Below are positions 24,834 through 34,157 of a stretch of 40,666 nucleotides of DNA, piece after piece. The number at the start of each line of letters is the position of its first letter. The stretch's first letter is position 1. The DNA is from Isosphaeraceae bacterium (GTDB taxonomy: Bacteria; Planctomycetota; Planctomycetia; Isosphaerales; Isosphaeraceae): contig JARLIH010000103.1 of assembly GCA_031291845.1 (NCBI GenBank), positions 1 to 40,666 of the forward strand. The letters run 5' to 3'. The notes under the pieces are model-generated. The model saw only the letters and a program-made list of their open reading frames with translations, was not told where the DNA came from and did not search any database. A program made the translations under genes and the position numbers.

Positions 24834-27119
24834 ATGCGACCGGTCCGCCGAATCACGCGTTTCCTGGTCTCAACCGCCGTCGTCTACCTGGTGCTGGTGC
24901 TGCCATTGAGCGCGGACACCTTGCCGCAGTACGGCGACGTTGAATTTCAACCGCTGGCAGCTCAGGCCCGGCGCGTGGTCGAGGCGCTCGACCAGCTCGG
25001 TCAGCCGTTGCCGGAGGCGTCCAAGGCCCGAGTCGAACGCGCCCTGCAACAGGCTGATCAGGCGACGGGGGTCCGGGACCTGCAGGCGGTCCTCGACCCC
25101 TACTGCCTGATCGGCGTCGAGATCAATCCCGAGAGCCGCGTGAAGGCCGTCCAGGGGCCGGCGGCAGCGAGTCTCGTGCAGCACGGCTGGCGGGTCTTCC
25201 TCGTCAAGGTCCACAACGAGGCGGGGGTGACGGCCGAGCTCGCCGCCGACAGCCCCAACGCGGCACCGTTGTACAAGCGCTCGACCTGGAGCCCGGAACC
25301 GAAGCCGACGGTACCTCTCTCCGAAGTCCCCCAGCGCTGGATGGATGTGACGATGTTCGGCGACCGGCCCCTGAAACGCACCCTCTCGGGGCTTCAGGTC
25401 GAGTACCGGATCATTCAGCTTTACAGCCGGGACGCCGGCCGGCGCGAGGCGAAGTTGCGCTTTAACGTCGGCCAGGGGACGCAGGATCTCGGGTTCCGAA
25501 GCGATGTGGATATCCTGTTCGCGTGCGAGCCGGCCGTTCCCGTAACGTTGGAAGTCCTCGACGACGACGGGCGGCCGACGACGGCGTCGTTCCTCTTTCG
25601 AGACAGGCTCGGCCGGGTCTATCCCTCGCAGACGCGCAGGCTGGCTCCCGACTTCTTTTTTCACCCGCAGGTCTACCGCGCATCGGGCGAGACGGTGCTG
25701 TTGCCGCCGGGCACGTACCAGGTCGAGTTCACGCGGGGGCCGGAGTACCTGGTGGAGAAGCGGTCGATCACGGTGCCGAAGGCCGAGAGCCACCGCGAGT
25801 CGTTTCGGCTGAAGCGCTGGGCGCACCTGGCGAAGAGGAACTGGTTCTCGGGCGACCACCACGTCCACGCCGCCGGTTGCGGCCACTACGAGAGCCCGAC
25901 GGAGGGCGTGCGGCCCGAGGACATGATGCGGCACATCCTGGGCGAGGACCTGGACGTGGGCTGCGTGTTGAGCTGGGGGCCGTGCTGGTACGCCCAGAAG
26001 CAGTTCTTCGAGGGGAAGCTGCACAGGCTGTCGACCCCCGAGTACCTCATGCGCTATGACGTCGAGGTTTCGGGCTTCCCGTCGTCGCACACGGGGCACC
26101 TCTGCCTGTTGCGCTTGAAGGAAGACGACTATCCCGGCACGACCCGCATCGAAGAGTGGCCGAGCTGGGACCTGCCGGTGCTCCAGTGGGGCAAAGAGCA
26201 GGGGGGCGTCGTCGGCTTCTCGCACTCCGGCTGGGGGCTGAAGCTGAAGGATGAGCGCTTGCCGAGCTACGAGGTGCCACCGTTCGACGGGATCGGGGCG
26301 AACGAGTACATCGTGGACGTGGTCCACGACGCCGTCGACTTCATCTCGACCGTGGACACGCCGGCCCCGTGGGAGCTCAACATCTGGTATCACACGCTCA
26401 ACTGCGGCTACCGCTGCAAGATCAGCGGCGAGACCGACTTCCCGTGCATCTACGGTGAGCGCGTGGGGCTGGGTCGCGTCTACGTGAAGCTGGCCGACGG
26501 CAAGCTCGACTTCGACCGCTGGTGTGAGGGGATCAAGCAGGGGCGCAGCTACGTCAGCGACGGCAAGAGCCACCTGGTCGACTTCGAGGTGGGGGGCGTC
26601 GAGGTCGGCGGCGAGCACAAGCTCGCAGCGCCCGGGCCTGTCACCGTGAAAGCCAAGGTCGCCGCCCGGCTGGAGCCCGAATTCACGCCTGCGCTCGCTG
26701 AGCTGCGTTCGCGCCCCTGGGAAGCAAAGCCGTACTGGGAGCTGGAAAGGGCCCGGATCGGCGATACGCGCATGGTCCCGCTCGAAGTGGTGGTCAACGG
26801 CCTGCCCGTTGCACGCAAGGAGATCACGGCCGACGGCTCGTTCCAGGACGTGTCGTTCGATGTCAAACTCGACAGGTCAAGCTGGGTCGCGCTCCGGATC
26901 TATCCGTCGTCGCACACCAACCCGGTGTTCGTCGTGGTCGGCGGCAAGCCGATCCGCGCGTCGAAGAAGTCAGCCGAGTGGTGCCTGAAGAGCGTCGACC
27001 AGTGCTGGTCGCAAAAGGTCAAGGCGATCCGGCAGGCGGACCGGGAGGCGGCCGAAAAGGCGTACGACGTGGCGCGGGCGGCGTACAAGAAGATCCTGGA
27101 GGAGTCGGCGGGGGACTGA
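24834..27119 (+). CDS. secreted CehA/McbA-type metallohydrolase
   Basis: 761 residues from ATG 24834, preceded by GAGGG. It begins with a signal peptide (VRRITRFLVSTAVVYLVLVL, then PLSADT). The first 330 residues are beta-rich. Near residue 338 the PHP-like metal site begins: WFSGDHHVHAAGCGHYESP, with EDMMRHILGEDLDVGCVLSW after it, GGVVGFSHSGWG with a further His, and NEYIVDVVHDAVDF. This arrangement is typical of the CehA/McbA metallohydrolase group, found in many secreted planctomycete proteins; CehA itself hydrolyses carbaryl, but native substrates are mostly unknown. The end is a helix (AIRQADREAAEKAYDVARAA). It stands alone. Confidence 0.85.
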   Translation: MRPVRRITRFLVSTAVVYLVLVLPLSADTLPQYGDVEFQPLAAQARRVVEALDQLGQPLPEASKARVERALQQADQATGVRDLQAVLDPYCLIGVEINPESRVKAVQGPAAASLVQHGWRVFLVKVHNEAGVTAELAADSPNAAPLYKRSTWSPEPKPTVPLSEVPQRWMDVTMFGDRPLKRTLSGLQVEYRIIQLYSRDAGRREAKLRFNVGQGTQDLGFRSDVDILFACEPAVPVTLEVLDDDGRPTTASFLFRDRLGRVYPSQTRRLAPDFFFHPQVYRASGETVLLPPGTYQVEFTRGPEYLVEKRSITVPKAESHRESFRLKRWAHLAKRNWFSGDHHVHAAGCGHYESPTEGVRPEDMMRHILGEDLDVGCVLSWGPCWYAQKQFFEGKLHRLSTPEYLMRYDVEVSGFPSSHTGHLCLLRLKEDDYPGTTRIEEWPSWDLPVLQWGKEQGGVVGFSHSGWGLKLKDERLPSYEVPPFDGIGANEYIVDVVHDAVDFISTVDTPAPWELNIWYHTLNCGYRCKISGETDFPCIYGERVGLGRVYVKLADGKLDFDRWCEGIKQGRSYVSDGKSHLVDFEVGGVEVGGEHKLAAPGPVTVKAKVAARLEPEFTPALAELRSRPWEAKPYWELERARIGDTRMVPLEVVVNGLPVARKEITADGSFQDVSFDVKLDRSSWVALRIYPSSHTNPVFVVVGGKPIRASKKSAEWCLKSVDQCWSQKVKAIRQADREAAEKAYDVARAAYKKILEESAGD

Positions 27120-27321
27120 ACCTCGGTTGGTCTCACCACGTCATCCTGTACAATGCTTTGCCGCGCGGCCGGTAGCCGATGTGCGGAGGAGATTCGGCGG
27201 CCGTCGAAATGAATACGACGGAAACCCTCGTTGCGGCTCGGTGTTGGAAGACGAGAATATGAGGGGGCGGAAGGTTCGCTCCTCGCGGACGCGCTTCGTA
27301 ACGGAATAATGAGATCCGCTA

Positions 27322-28086
27322 ATGGTCGGAAGTGAACACGACGAAGCCCTTGCCGACGCCTTTGACGGCCAGGCCGCGCAGTTCGAGCGTGCGCCTGTGC
27401 AGAGCGACCCCGCAGCGCTTGAACGCCTGGTCCGAGCGGCCGGGCTTTCGGCCGACAGCTTGGTGCTTGATGCCGGCTGTGGTCCGGGGCTCGTGAGTGA
27501 GGCGCTGTTGCGCGGAGGCTGCCGCGTCTTCGGCGTGGACCTGTCGGCCGAGATGGTTGGGCGCGCCCGACGCCGCTGCGCTGCGTTCGGTGATCGGGCC
27601 CGGTTCGAGCAGGGTTCGCTGTTCGACGACCTTCCGGCCGGGCCGTTCGACGCGGGCATCTCCCGCTACGTCCTGCATCACGTCGCCGATCCCGACGCGT
27701 TCGTCCGCCGCCAGGTCGAGCTGCTCCGTTCGGGCGGTGTGCTGGTCCTGTGCGACTCGACCGGCGACCCGGATTCCGAGCGCGCCCGGGCGCTCGACGA
27801 CGTCGAGCGGGCGCGCGACAAGACGCATACGCACAACCTCGCGGGTGGCCAGATCGTGGACCTGTTCGCCCGCGCGGGCCTTACGGACCTGCGCCTGAGC
27901 GAGGAAGCGTACTCCCTCGACTTCGACGAGTGGTTCGACCGGGGCACGCCGGTCGACACGAAGGAGAACGTCCGCGCACGTTTTCTCGCCGGTCCTCACG
28001 CGCGGGGCTTCTGGGCCGAGGCGCTGCCGGGCGGGTCGGTCCGCATCAACGCGATCCGCGCGATCGTGCGCGGGGTCAAGCCGTGA
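27322..28086 (+). CDS. class I SAM-dependent methyltransferase
   Basis: 254 residues. The SAM-binding fold shows motif I VLDAGCGPG (about 49-57), FGVDLSAEM with the ribose-binding Asp, FEQGSLFDDLP and the post-motif YVLHHVADPDAFVRRQVELL, as in the UbiE/Methyltransf_11 group of small-molecule methyltransferases. The target is unknown. The stop overlaps the GTG start of the MFS gene (GTGA), so it is the first gene of a coupled four-gene unit with a transporter, a glycosidase and a radical-SAM-like protein. No strong ribosome binding site precedes it. Confidence 0.9.
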   Translation: MVGSEHDEALADAFDGQAAQFERAPVQSDPAALERLVRAAGLSADSLVLDAGCGPGLVSEALLRGGCRVFGVDLSAEMVGRARRRCAAFGDRARFEQGSLFDDLPAGPFDAGISRYVLHHVADPDAFVRRQVELLRSGGVLVLCDSTGDPDSERARALDDVERARDKTHTHNLAGGQIVDLFARAGLTDLRLSEEAYSLDFDEWFDRGTPVDTKENVRARFLAGPHARGFWAEALPGGSVRINAIRAIVRGVKP

Positions 28087-29285
28087 GGCCAGGCCGTGCC
28101 TTTCCTCCGACGCTCTGGCTGCTGGCGACGGCGCATTTCCTGGTCGACCTGTACGCGGCCACGATCAACCCGCTCTGGCCCGACCTCCAGCGCGGGCTGC
28201 GGCTGGGGGACGGGGCGATCCAGTGGGCGTTCCTGAGCTGGAGCCTGGCGTCGTCGGTGAGCCAACTCTTCTTCGGCTACTGGGGCGACCGCGCCCGGGG
28301 ACGTTGGCTGCTCTGGCTGGGGCCGGGGGCCGGGGTGGTCGCGCTCAGCAGCGTGGGCTGGGCGACGTCGTTCCCGGCGCTTTGCGTGCTGCTGCTCGTT
28401 GCGGGGCTGGGGATTGCCGCGTTTCATCCCGAGGCGGCGGCCATGGCGGGCGCTTCGGCCCCCGGCCGGCGCAGCCAGGCCATGTCGGTCTTCGCGGTCG
28501 GCGGCTATCTGGGGCAGGCGATCGGGCCCATCTACAGCGGCGTGATCACGACGCACAGTCATATCCGAACCCTCGCGTGGGGTATGACGTGGGGGCTTGT
28601 TGCGCTTGCGCTCCTGGCGTGGGCGCTGCGCCGGCGGGCGGGCGATTTCGGGGCGGTCCCGGTCACGGCACCCGTTTCCCTCACTGAGCTCCTCCGCGGC
28701 CGTGGCGTGGCCACAGGCCTTGTGCTGGCCATCGGCGTCTTGCGGATCTTGCCGTCGTTGGGAGTGCCGCTGGCGCTCGCCTACCTGCTGAAGGGGCGCG
28801 GCGCGTCGAACGAAACCGTCGGCATGCTTCAGGCGATCTTCCTGGGCGGGGTGGGGGCGGGGAGCCTGGGCTGCGCGCTGTTCGTCCGACCCGCACTCGA
28901 GCGTCGCGTGCTCTGGACCTTGCCATTGCTGGTGACTCCGCTGCTGCTGGCCATGCCCGCGTTGCCCTCGGGTGTCCTGGTGCTGGTGGTCGGCGTTGCC
29001 GGCGTCCTGCTCGGCATGACCCTGCCCATCCTGGTGAGCTACGGTCAACGGTTGTTGCCGGAAGGCCAGCGCGTGGCGAGCTCGATCACGATGGGGGTGA
29101 CGTGGGGGCTCGGCGGGGCGATCGTGGCCGCGACGATGGCCGGCTGCAATCACGCTCAGCGCCCCGACCTGGCGTTCTGGGTTTTTGCGGCGGGAGCCCT
29201 GCTTTCGGGCGTGCTCTGTGCGTGGCTCCCCGAGCCCGAGTCGCTCGCGCGGGTGCGGGCCGCGGCCGAAGAGGTCCTTGTGTAA
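28083..29285 (+). CDS. MFS transporter (fosmidomycin-resistance-like)
   Basis: 400 residues from GTG 28083, overlapping the methyltransferase stop. About twelve membrane helices, beginning PPTLWLLATAHFLVDLYAAT. The cytoplasmic loop GYWGDRARGRWLL is a version of the MFS signature between helices 2 and 3. HFLVDLYAATINPLWP and AFHPEAAAMAG resemble the Fsr efflux group (AHxxND..., FHP.A), which exports small compounds. Within this operon it may export a product, or a substrate taken up for the glycosidase; direction is inference. Its stop codon overlaps the ribosome binding site of the next gene. Confidence 0.88.
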   Translation: MRPGRAFPPTLWLLATAHFLVDLYAATINPLWPDLQRGLRLGDGAIQWAFLSWSLASSVSQLFFGYWGDRARGRWLLWLGPGAGVVALSSVGWATSFPALCVLLLVAGLGIAAFHPEAAAMAGASAPGRRSQAMSVFAVGGYLGQAIGPIYSGVITTHSHIRTLAWGMTWGLVALALLAWALRRRAGDFGAVPVTAPVSLTELLRGRGVATGLVLAIGVLRILPSLGVPLALAYLLKGRGASNETVGMLQAIFLGGVGAGSLGCALFVRPALERRVLWTLPLLVTPLLLAMPALPSGVLVLVVGVAGVLLGMTLPILVSYGQRLLPEGQRVASSITMGVTWGLGGAIVAATMAGCNHAQRPDLAFWVFAAGALLSGVLCAWLPEPESLARVRAAAEEVLV

Positions 29286-29295
29286 GGAGCGCCCC

Positions 29296-31161
29296 TTGAG
29301 CCTGAAGACGGACGGGCACTGGTTCCTCGACGATCGAGGTCGCGCTCTCTTGTTGCGCGGGGTGAACGTGGGAGGGAGCTCGAAAACCCCGACGGGCTGT
29401 CACCCGCGCGACGCCGCCGACCCGTCAGGGGCGTCCGCGGTCCGTTTCCTCGGCCGACCGTTTCCGCCGGCGGAGGCCGACGAGCATTTCGGGCGGCTGC
29501 GCCATTGGGGCTTCAATGTCGTGCGGCTGCTCACGACCTGGGAGGCGATCGAGCACGCGGGGCCGGGGGTTCACGACGAAGCGTACCTCGACCACTTCGC
29601 GGCGATCGTCCGCAAGGCGGGGGATTACGGGCTGTACGTGTTCGTCGATCCCCACCAGGACGCCTGGAGCCGGTTCTCGGGGGGCGACGGTGCGCCGGCC
29701 TGGACCTTGGAGCTGGCGGGGTTCAACCTGTCCGCCCTCGATGCGTCCGAAGCGGCCATCACGATGTGGGGGAGGTATCCCGACTACGGCACGATGGTCT
29801 GGCCGAACAACTGGTACCGGCTCGCCAGCGCCACGATGTTCACGCTCTTCTTCGCCGGAGAGCGGCTTGCGCCGGAGTTGCGGATCGACGGCGAGAGCAT
29901 CCAGCACGTTCTCCAGAACCATTTCCTCGGCGCCATGGGAGCGCTGGCCGAGCGCCTGCGTGACCTGCCGCACGTTTTGGGCTACGACAGCCTCAACGAG
30001 CCGACGGCCGGCTACATCGGCATTCCGAGCCTCGGTCGACCGCTGCCGGTCTACAATAGCGCGCCGCGCCTTACGGGCCTCGAGTCGCTGGCGATTCCCG
30101 CCGGCATCCCGACCGAAGTGCCGTTCGTCACGCGGGAACACCTCGAACAGCGTGTCACGCACACCGTCGTGCTGAATTCCGAGGGCGCCTCGGCCTGGAG
30201 TCATCCCGACGCAGACGTCTGGCGGCGGCACGGGGTCTGGGACACCGATGCGCACGGGCGACCGCAGCTCTTGCGCGACGACTACTTCGCGGGCGTTCGG
30301 TTCGTCCGGGACGGGCTCCGCCCGTTCCTTCAGCGTTACGGCGAGGCGGTCGACCGGTCGCATCCCGGCGCCCGCGTGTTCATCGAGGGTGAGCCGGGCT
30401 CGCGCGAGCCCCTGATGGCTCCCGAGGGTGTCCCGGTCGTGAACGCCAGCCACTGGTACGACCTTCTCACCCTGACGACAAAACACTTCGACCCCGCGGC
30501 CGCTCTGGTCTGGGGCACCGAAGAGACGGCACGGGGTCGCGAGGCCGTCCAGGTATCGTTCGCGGCGCAGATCGGGGCGATCGCCGAACGATCGCGCCGG
30601 GACCTGGGGGGCGTGCCGACCCTGATCGGCGAGTTTGGCCTTCCCTTCGACCTCGACGGTGGCGCGGCCTATCGAACTGGCGACTTCTCCGCCCAGGTCG
30701 AGGCGCTCTCCAGCTACTACGACGCACTCGACGCGCACCTGGCCCACGCCACGCTCTGGTGCTACACGGCCGACAACACGAATGCCGACGGCGACCAGTG
30801 GAACCAGGAGGACCTCTCCGTCTTTAGCCGGGACCAGCAGCGCGACCGGGCCGATCCGGACAGCGGGGGCCGCGCGGTGGAGGGCTTTTGCCGGCCCTCG
30901 GTGCGCGCCTGCGCGGGGCGTCCGCGCGCGCAGTCGTTCGACCGCGCCTCCGGCGTGTTCCACCTGGAGATCGACGCGTCCGGTGCGCCGGTGCCAACGG
31001 TCGTCTATGTCCCCCGTCGACACTATCCCGGCGGTGTCGCATGTGAGGTTTCGAGCGGAGATGCGCGCTACGATGCCGCGAGCCAAACGCTTCTCTGGAG
31101 CGGCACGGCGGCGGGGCCGCAGCGCCTGGTGATCCGGCGCGTCCGGGGGACCGAACCGTGA
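29296..31161 (+). CDS. glycoside hydrolase family 5-like (glycolipid-type beta-glycosidase)
   Basis: 621 residues from TTG 29296; TAAGGAG (29282-29288) gives both the MFS stop and the ribosome binding site. The (beta/alpha)8 fold starts RGRALLLRGVNVGG, typical of GH5. The acid/base Glu is 235 in YDSLNEPTAG and the nucleophile Glu is 446 in LIGEFGLPFD; NVVRLLTTWEAIE and FVDPHQDAWSR are also family-like. The pattern is closest to the endoglycoceramidase/glucocerebrosidase (steryl-glucosidase) branch of GH5, by memory of motifs, with a small beta-rich C-terminal domain. No signal peptide is seen, so it is probably cytoplasmic. The substrate could be a glycolipid. Stop overlaps the next gene (GTGA). 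Confidence 0.85.
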   Translation: MSLKTDGHWFLDDRGRALLLRGVNVGGSSKTPTGCHPRDAADPSGASAVRFLGRPFPPAEADEHFGRLRHWGFNVVRLLTTWEAIEHAGPGVHDEAYLDHFAAIVRKAGDYGLYVFVDPHQDAWSRFSGGDGAPAWTLELAGFNLSALDASEAAITMWGRYPDYGTMVWPNNWYRLASATMFTLFFAGERLAPELRIDGESIQHVLQNHFLGAMGALAERLRDLPHVLGYDSLNEPTAGYIGIPSLGRPLPVYNSAPRLTGLESLAIPAGIPTEVPFVTREHLEQRVTHTVVLNSEGASAWSHPDADVWRRHGVWDTDAHGRPQLLRDDYFAGVRFVRDGLRPFLQRYGEAVDRSHPGARVFIEGEPGSREPLMAPEGVPVVNASHWYDLLTLTTKHFDPAAALVWGTEETARGREAVQVSFAAQIGAIAERSRRDLGGVPTLIGEFGLPFDLDGGAAYRTGDFSAQVEALSSYYDALDAHLAHATLWCYTADNTNADGDQWNQEDLSVFSRDQQRDRADPDSGGRAVEGFCRPSVRACAGRPRAQSFDRASGVFHLEIDASGAPVPTVVYVPRRHYPGGVACEVSSGDARYDAASQTLLWSGTAAGPQRLVIRRVRGTEP

Positions 31162-32096
31162 TCACCGAGACGACCGAGGTGCGGTCGATTCTGACGCGTA
31201 CGACGGGTTACTTGCGGACCGTCTGCTCGCACTCGCTTCAGCCTTACCGGGGCTGCCCCTTTGGTGCTTCGCTCTGCGGGGTGGGGTGCTACGTGCGGCA
31301 CAACGTGTATGTCACGCAGGGCCGTGACTGGGGGAGCTTCCTGGAGGTGCGCGCGAACGCGGCCGAGGCGTACCGCAAAGCGTTCGACCGCGAGCGCCGA
31401 TGGGCGCGCGAGCGGCAGGAGGGCTTCGTGATCTTCCTGTCGAGCGCGACCGAGCCGTTCCCGCCCGGGGAGGCCCGACACGGTGTGACCCGGTCGGTGC
31501 TGTCGGCGATGCTGGACCAGCCGCCCGACGGCCTGATCGTCCAAACGCACTCCCACCACGTCGCCGGTGCGTTGGACCTGCTGAGGCCGCTCGCGCAGCG
31601 CTGTGACCTCCGTGTGCACGTCTCGATCGAGACCGACCGCGACCGCTTGCCCGGACTGCCGCCGCCGGCCAGCAGCGTGGAAAGGCGCTTCGCCGCGGCC
31701 GCGTCGCTGAAGGGGGCGGGGTTGCGTGTGGTCATCACGGTCTCACCGCTGCTCCCGATCGCCGACCCGGAAGCTTTTTTTGCGCGTGTCGCCGGCGCGG
31801 CCGACGCGGTGGTCCTCGACCATTTCATCGGCGGTGACGGCTCGGCCCTGGGGGCACGCACGCTCAAGACGGCCTTGCCCACGGCCATGGCGGCCGTGGC
31901 GCCCGGGTCGATCGAGCTCGCGTATCGCGACCGCATGGCCGCGGTGGCCGAGCGCTTCTTGCCCGGTCGCGTCGGTGTTGGACCAGACGGCTTCGCCGGC
32001 CGCTGGGTCGCGTCGGCTCAGAAGACAAGACGTCTCGATGCGGAACGCGGGGCGCCTGAGGGGATCGCCTTGCCTCGAGAGCCGGCAGATTTTTGA
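31158..32096 (+). CDS. radical-SAM-like protein with unusual cysteine spacing
   Basis: 312 residues from GTG 31158 with 4-base overlap to the glycosidase gene. The N-terminus SLQPYRGCPFGASLCGVGCY places cysteines at 33, 40 and 44 (Cx6Cx3C). The rest follows the SPL/photolyase-type radical SAM fold: FLEVRANAAEAYRKAF, IFLSSATEPFPPGEARHGVT, GLIVQTHSH, LRVHVSIETDRD, GLRVVITVSPLLPI. Canonical members use Cx3CxxC, so the loop is altered but three cysteines are kept and a 4Fe-4S cluster is still plausible. It may modify the same compound as the methyltransferase and the glycosidase. Reaction unknown. Confidence 0.75.
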   Translation: MITETTEVRSILTRTTGYLRTVCSHSLQPYRGCPFGASLCGVGCYVRHNVYVTQGRDWGSFLEVRANAAEAYRKAFDRERRWARERQEGFVIFLSSATEPFPPGEARHGVTRSVLSAMLDQPPDGLIVQTHSHHVAGALDLLRPLAQRCDLRVHVSIETDRDRLPGLPPPASSVERRFAAAASLKGAGLRVVITVSPLLPIADPEAFFARVAGAADAVVLDHFIGGDGSALGARTLKTALPTAMAAVAPGSIELAYRDRMAAVAERFLPGRVGVGPDGFAGRWVASAQKTRRLDAERGAPEGIALPREPADF

Positions 32097-32196
32097 GGGG
32101 CTTGCTGTCGCGCAGACGGTCGGGGTAAATTCGGCGAAGCTACCGAAGCGGAGTATTTTTCTTCGAAGGCAGCGCCCGGGACGTGCTTGGGACCTC

Positions 32197-32979
32197 ATGG
32201 CTGATCGAGACGCCTCTGCCGAACGCTCCGCGGACACGGCGGCCGGAAAGGCTCCCGCGCCGTTGGCCGCGGATGTGGGTATCGTCGCGGCGCTGGCCAT
32301 TGAGGTGGGGTTTCTGACGGACCGCCTGGAGCACGTCAGGAAGTACGCCGGGCCGGGTCACACCGTCGTGGAAGGGGAGTGCGGCGGGAAGATTGTAGCG
32401 CTGGTGGTTGCCGGGCCGGGCCGGGCCGCCGCACGGGCCGCCACGGACCGGCTGCTCGCCGGCCACCGGCCGCGCTGGGTGCTCTCGATCGGGTTCGGCG
32501 GGGCCCTGAATCCTGATTTGCGACGCAACCAGATTGTGCTGCCCGATGAGGTCGTCGACCTCGACGGCGCGCGCTACGCGGTCGAGTCGCGCCCACCCGG
32601 CAGCCCATCGATTGTGACGGGACGGCTGCTGACCGTCGACGCGATCGTGCGCACGGCCGCCGAGAAGGCCGAACTGCGCAGGCGGTTCGACGCCGACGTC
32701 GTCGACATGGAGACCTCGGCGGTCGCCGCCGTTTGCAACGAGCGCGGGGTCCGTTTCCTGGCCGCGAGGGTCATCAGCGATGACGCAGGGCATGACCTGC
32801 CTCGCGAGGTGGTTCCGCTCATGAAAGGCTCGAACAGCTACCGGGCGGGCGCAGCGCTCCGCGCGCTCTGGAACCGGCCCTCGAGTCTCAAGGATTTCTG
32901 GGCGCTCCACGAGCATGCCCAGGAAGCGGCCGACCGTATCGCCCAGTTCACGGTCGCGACCATCGCAGGTCTGGCATGA
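32197..32979 (+). CDS. purine-nucleosidase/phosphorylase superfamily protein (MTAN/HpnG-like)
   Basis: 260 residues from ATG 32197. After a 25-residue leader the PNP/UDP-phosphorylase fold shows DVGIVAALAIEVGFLTDRLE, VLSIGFGGALNPDLRRNQIV with the GFGG base/ribose loop, DMETSAVAAV (the ribose-binding Glu region of MTA/SAH nucleosidases) and VISDDAG with the base-binding Asp. Members cleave the N-glycosidic bond of 5'-methylthioadenosine, S-adenosylhomocysteine or adenosylhopane. It follows the radical-SAM gene by 100 bases on the same strand; removal of SAM by-products would fit the two SAM-using genes upstream, but this is inference. Confidence 0.85.
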   Translation: MADRDASAERSADTAAGKAPAPLAADVGIVAALAIEVGFLTDRLEHVRKYAGPGHTVVEGECGGKIVALVVAGPGRAAARAATDRLLAGHRPRWVLSIGFGGALNPDLRRNQIVLPDEVVDLDGARYAVESRPPGSPSIVTGRLLTVDAIVRTAAEKAELRRRFDADVVDMETSAVAAVCNERGVRFLAARVISDDAGHDLPREVVPLMKGSNSYRAGAALRALWNRPSSLKDFWALHEHAQEAADRIAQFTVATIAGLA

Positions 32980-33139
32980 CTCGGCGACGCGCGGGCGGCC
33001 GGCGCCCCGTGCGGGCGAACAGCTTGTTAACCAAGGCGGACCTGGCTAACCTGGTAACATCGGATTCAATCAACGCCCGATCCCCACGGCGGACGCCCGA
33101 GCGCCGCACCAAATGCGAGAGGGCAGTCGAGAACGCTCC

Positions 33140-34123
33140 ATGTCGAAGCCGAGCTCACCGCGTCCAGACGGTGTCCTGGATCATGGTCGCGTTAACGGGG
33201 CATTGCGTGTCGCCCCGCCGCAGGCCGAACCCGGGGAGACTCGCATCGCGCCGGACGAGCCTGCGGCGGTCGCGATTCACCGGGCGCTCTCGTCCGGAGT
33301 CCAGCGTCTGCGCGCGAGCGAAGCACCGGCACGCCGGCGCGAGCCCGAGGGCATCCACAGGATGCGGACGTCGGCTCGCCGGCTGCGCAGCGTCTTGCGC
33401 ACGTTTCAGGAGTTGCTCGAACCCACCTGGGCCGAGGCGCTCGAAGATGAGCTGAAATGGCTCGGCCAACGGCTGGGCGAAGTCCGGGACTTGGACGTCC
33501 TTCAGGATCGCCTGGCGACTGACGCCGGCGATGCGCGGCCCGCGCTCGAGCCGCTCTTCGAGTCGTTGCGCGTTCGAACCGAAGCCTCGCGGCGTGCCCT
33601 CGACGAAGCGCTCGACGGCGCGCGGTTTCAGGAGTTGATGGCCCGTCTCGCCGACGCGGCGGATCGCCCCCGGCTGCGCGACGAGGCATGGCAGCCCTGC
33701 CGCTCGGCCTTACCGGGCTTGGTCCGCAAGGCCTGGAAACGGCTGAAGCAGCGCGGCCGGGACCTCCGGGAAGACGATCCCGACGAAGCGTTTCACGAGG
33801 TTCGCAAACGCGCCAAGTCGGCCCGTTACGCGGCCGAAGCGGTTGCGAACGCCCTGGGTGCCGACACCGGCCGCGACGCCGAGCGCTTCGCCGACCAGGC
33901 GCGGGGAGTCCAGGACATTCTCGGCGCCCACCAAGACGCCATCGTCGCCGGCTCGGAAGTGACACGGATCATGGTGATGTTCCGCGACGATCGGCCGTTC
34001 CAGGAAGCCGCCAAGTCGCTCTGTAGTCGGCTCGATGACTCCGCCCAACAGTCCCGCGACCGCTTCTTCAAAGCGTGGCGCAAGTTCGACCGCAAGAAAC
34101 TGCGCCGGTGGCTGGAAAAGTAG
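33140..34123 (+). CDS. CHAD-domain protein
   Basis: 327 residues from ATG 33140. CHAD is an all-helical domain with conserved histidines and basic residues that bind polyphosphate. Seen here: IHRMRTSARRLRSVLRTFQE with His73, the GEVRDLDVL motif, and the second half FHEVRKRAKSARYAAEAVAN and GVQDILGAHQDAIVAGSEV. The C-terminus is very basic (FFKAWRKFDRKKLRRWLEK). A role in polyphosphate granules or polyphosphate metabolism is likely by family. No CYTH (triphosphatase) domain is attached. It converges on the glycosylase gene with 34 bases between. Confidence 0.92.
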   Translation: MSKPSSPRPDGVLDHGRVNGALRVAPPQAEPGETRIAPDEPAAVAIHRALSSGVQRLRASEAPARRREPEGIHRMRTSARRLRSVLRTFQELLEPTWAEALEDELKWLGQRLGEVRDLDVLQDRLATDAGDARPALEPLFESLRVRTEASRRALDEALDGARFQELMARLADAADRPRLRDEAWQPCRSALPGLVRKAWKRLKQRGRDLREDDPDEAFHEVRKRAKSARYAAEAVANALGADTGRDAERFADQARGVQDILGAHQDAIVAGSEVTRIMVMFRDDRPFQEAAKSLCSRLDDSAQQSRDRFFKAWRKFDRKKLRRWLEK

Positions 34124-34157
34124 CGCTGAGAGTGGCGGACGGGCGCTCGCTCGCCGC

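Noticed and set aside
24870..26618. 582-residue open frame on the minus strand
   Set aside because: Antisense of the metallohydrolase gene; no motif.
29425..31086. 553-residue open frame on the minus strand
   Set aside because: Antisense of the GH5 gene, which has both catalytic glutamates.
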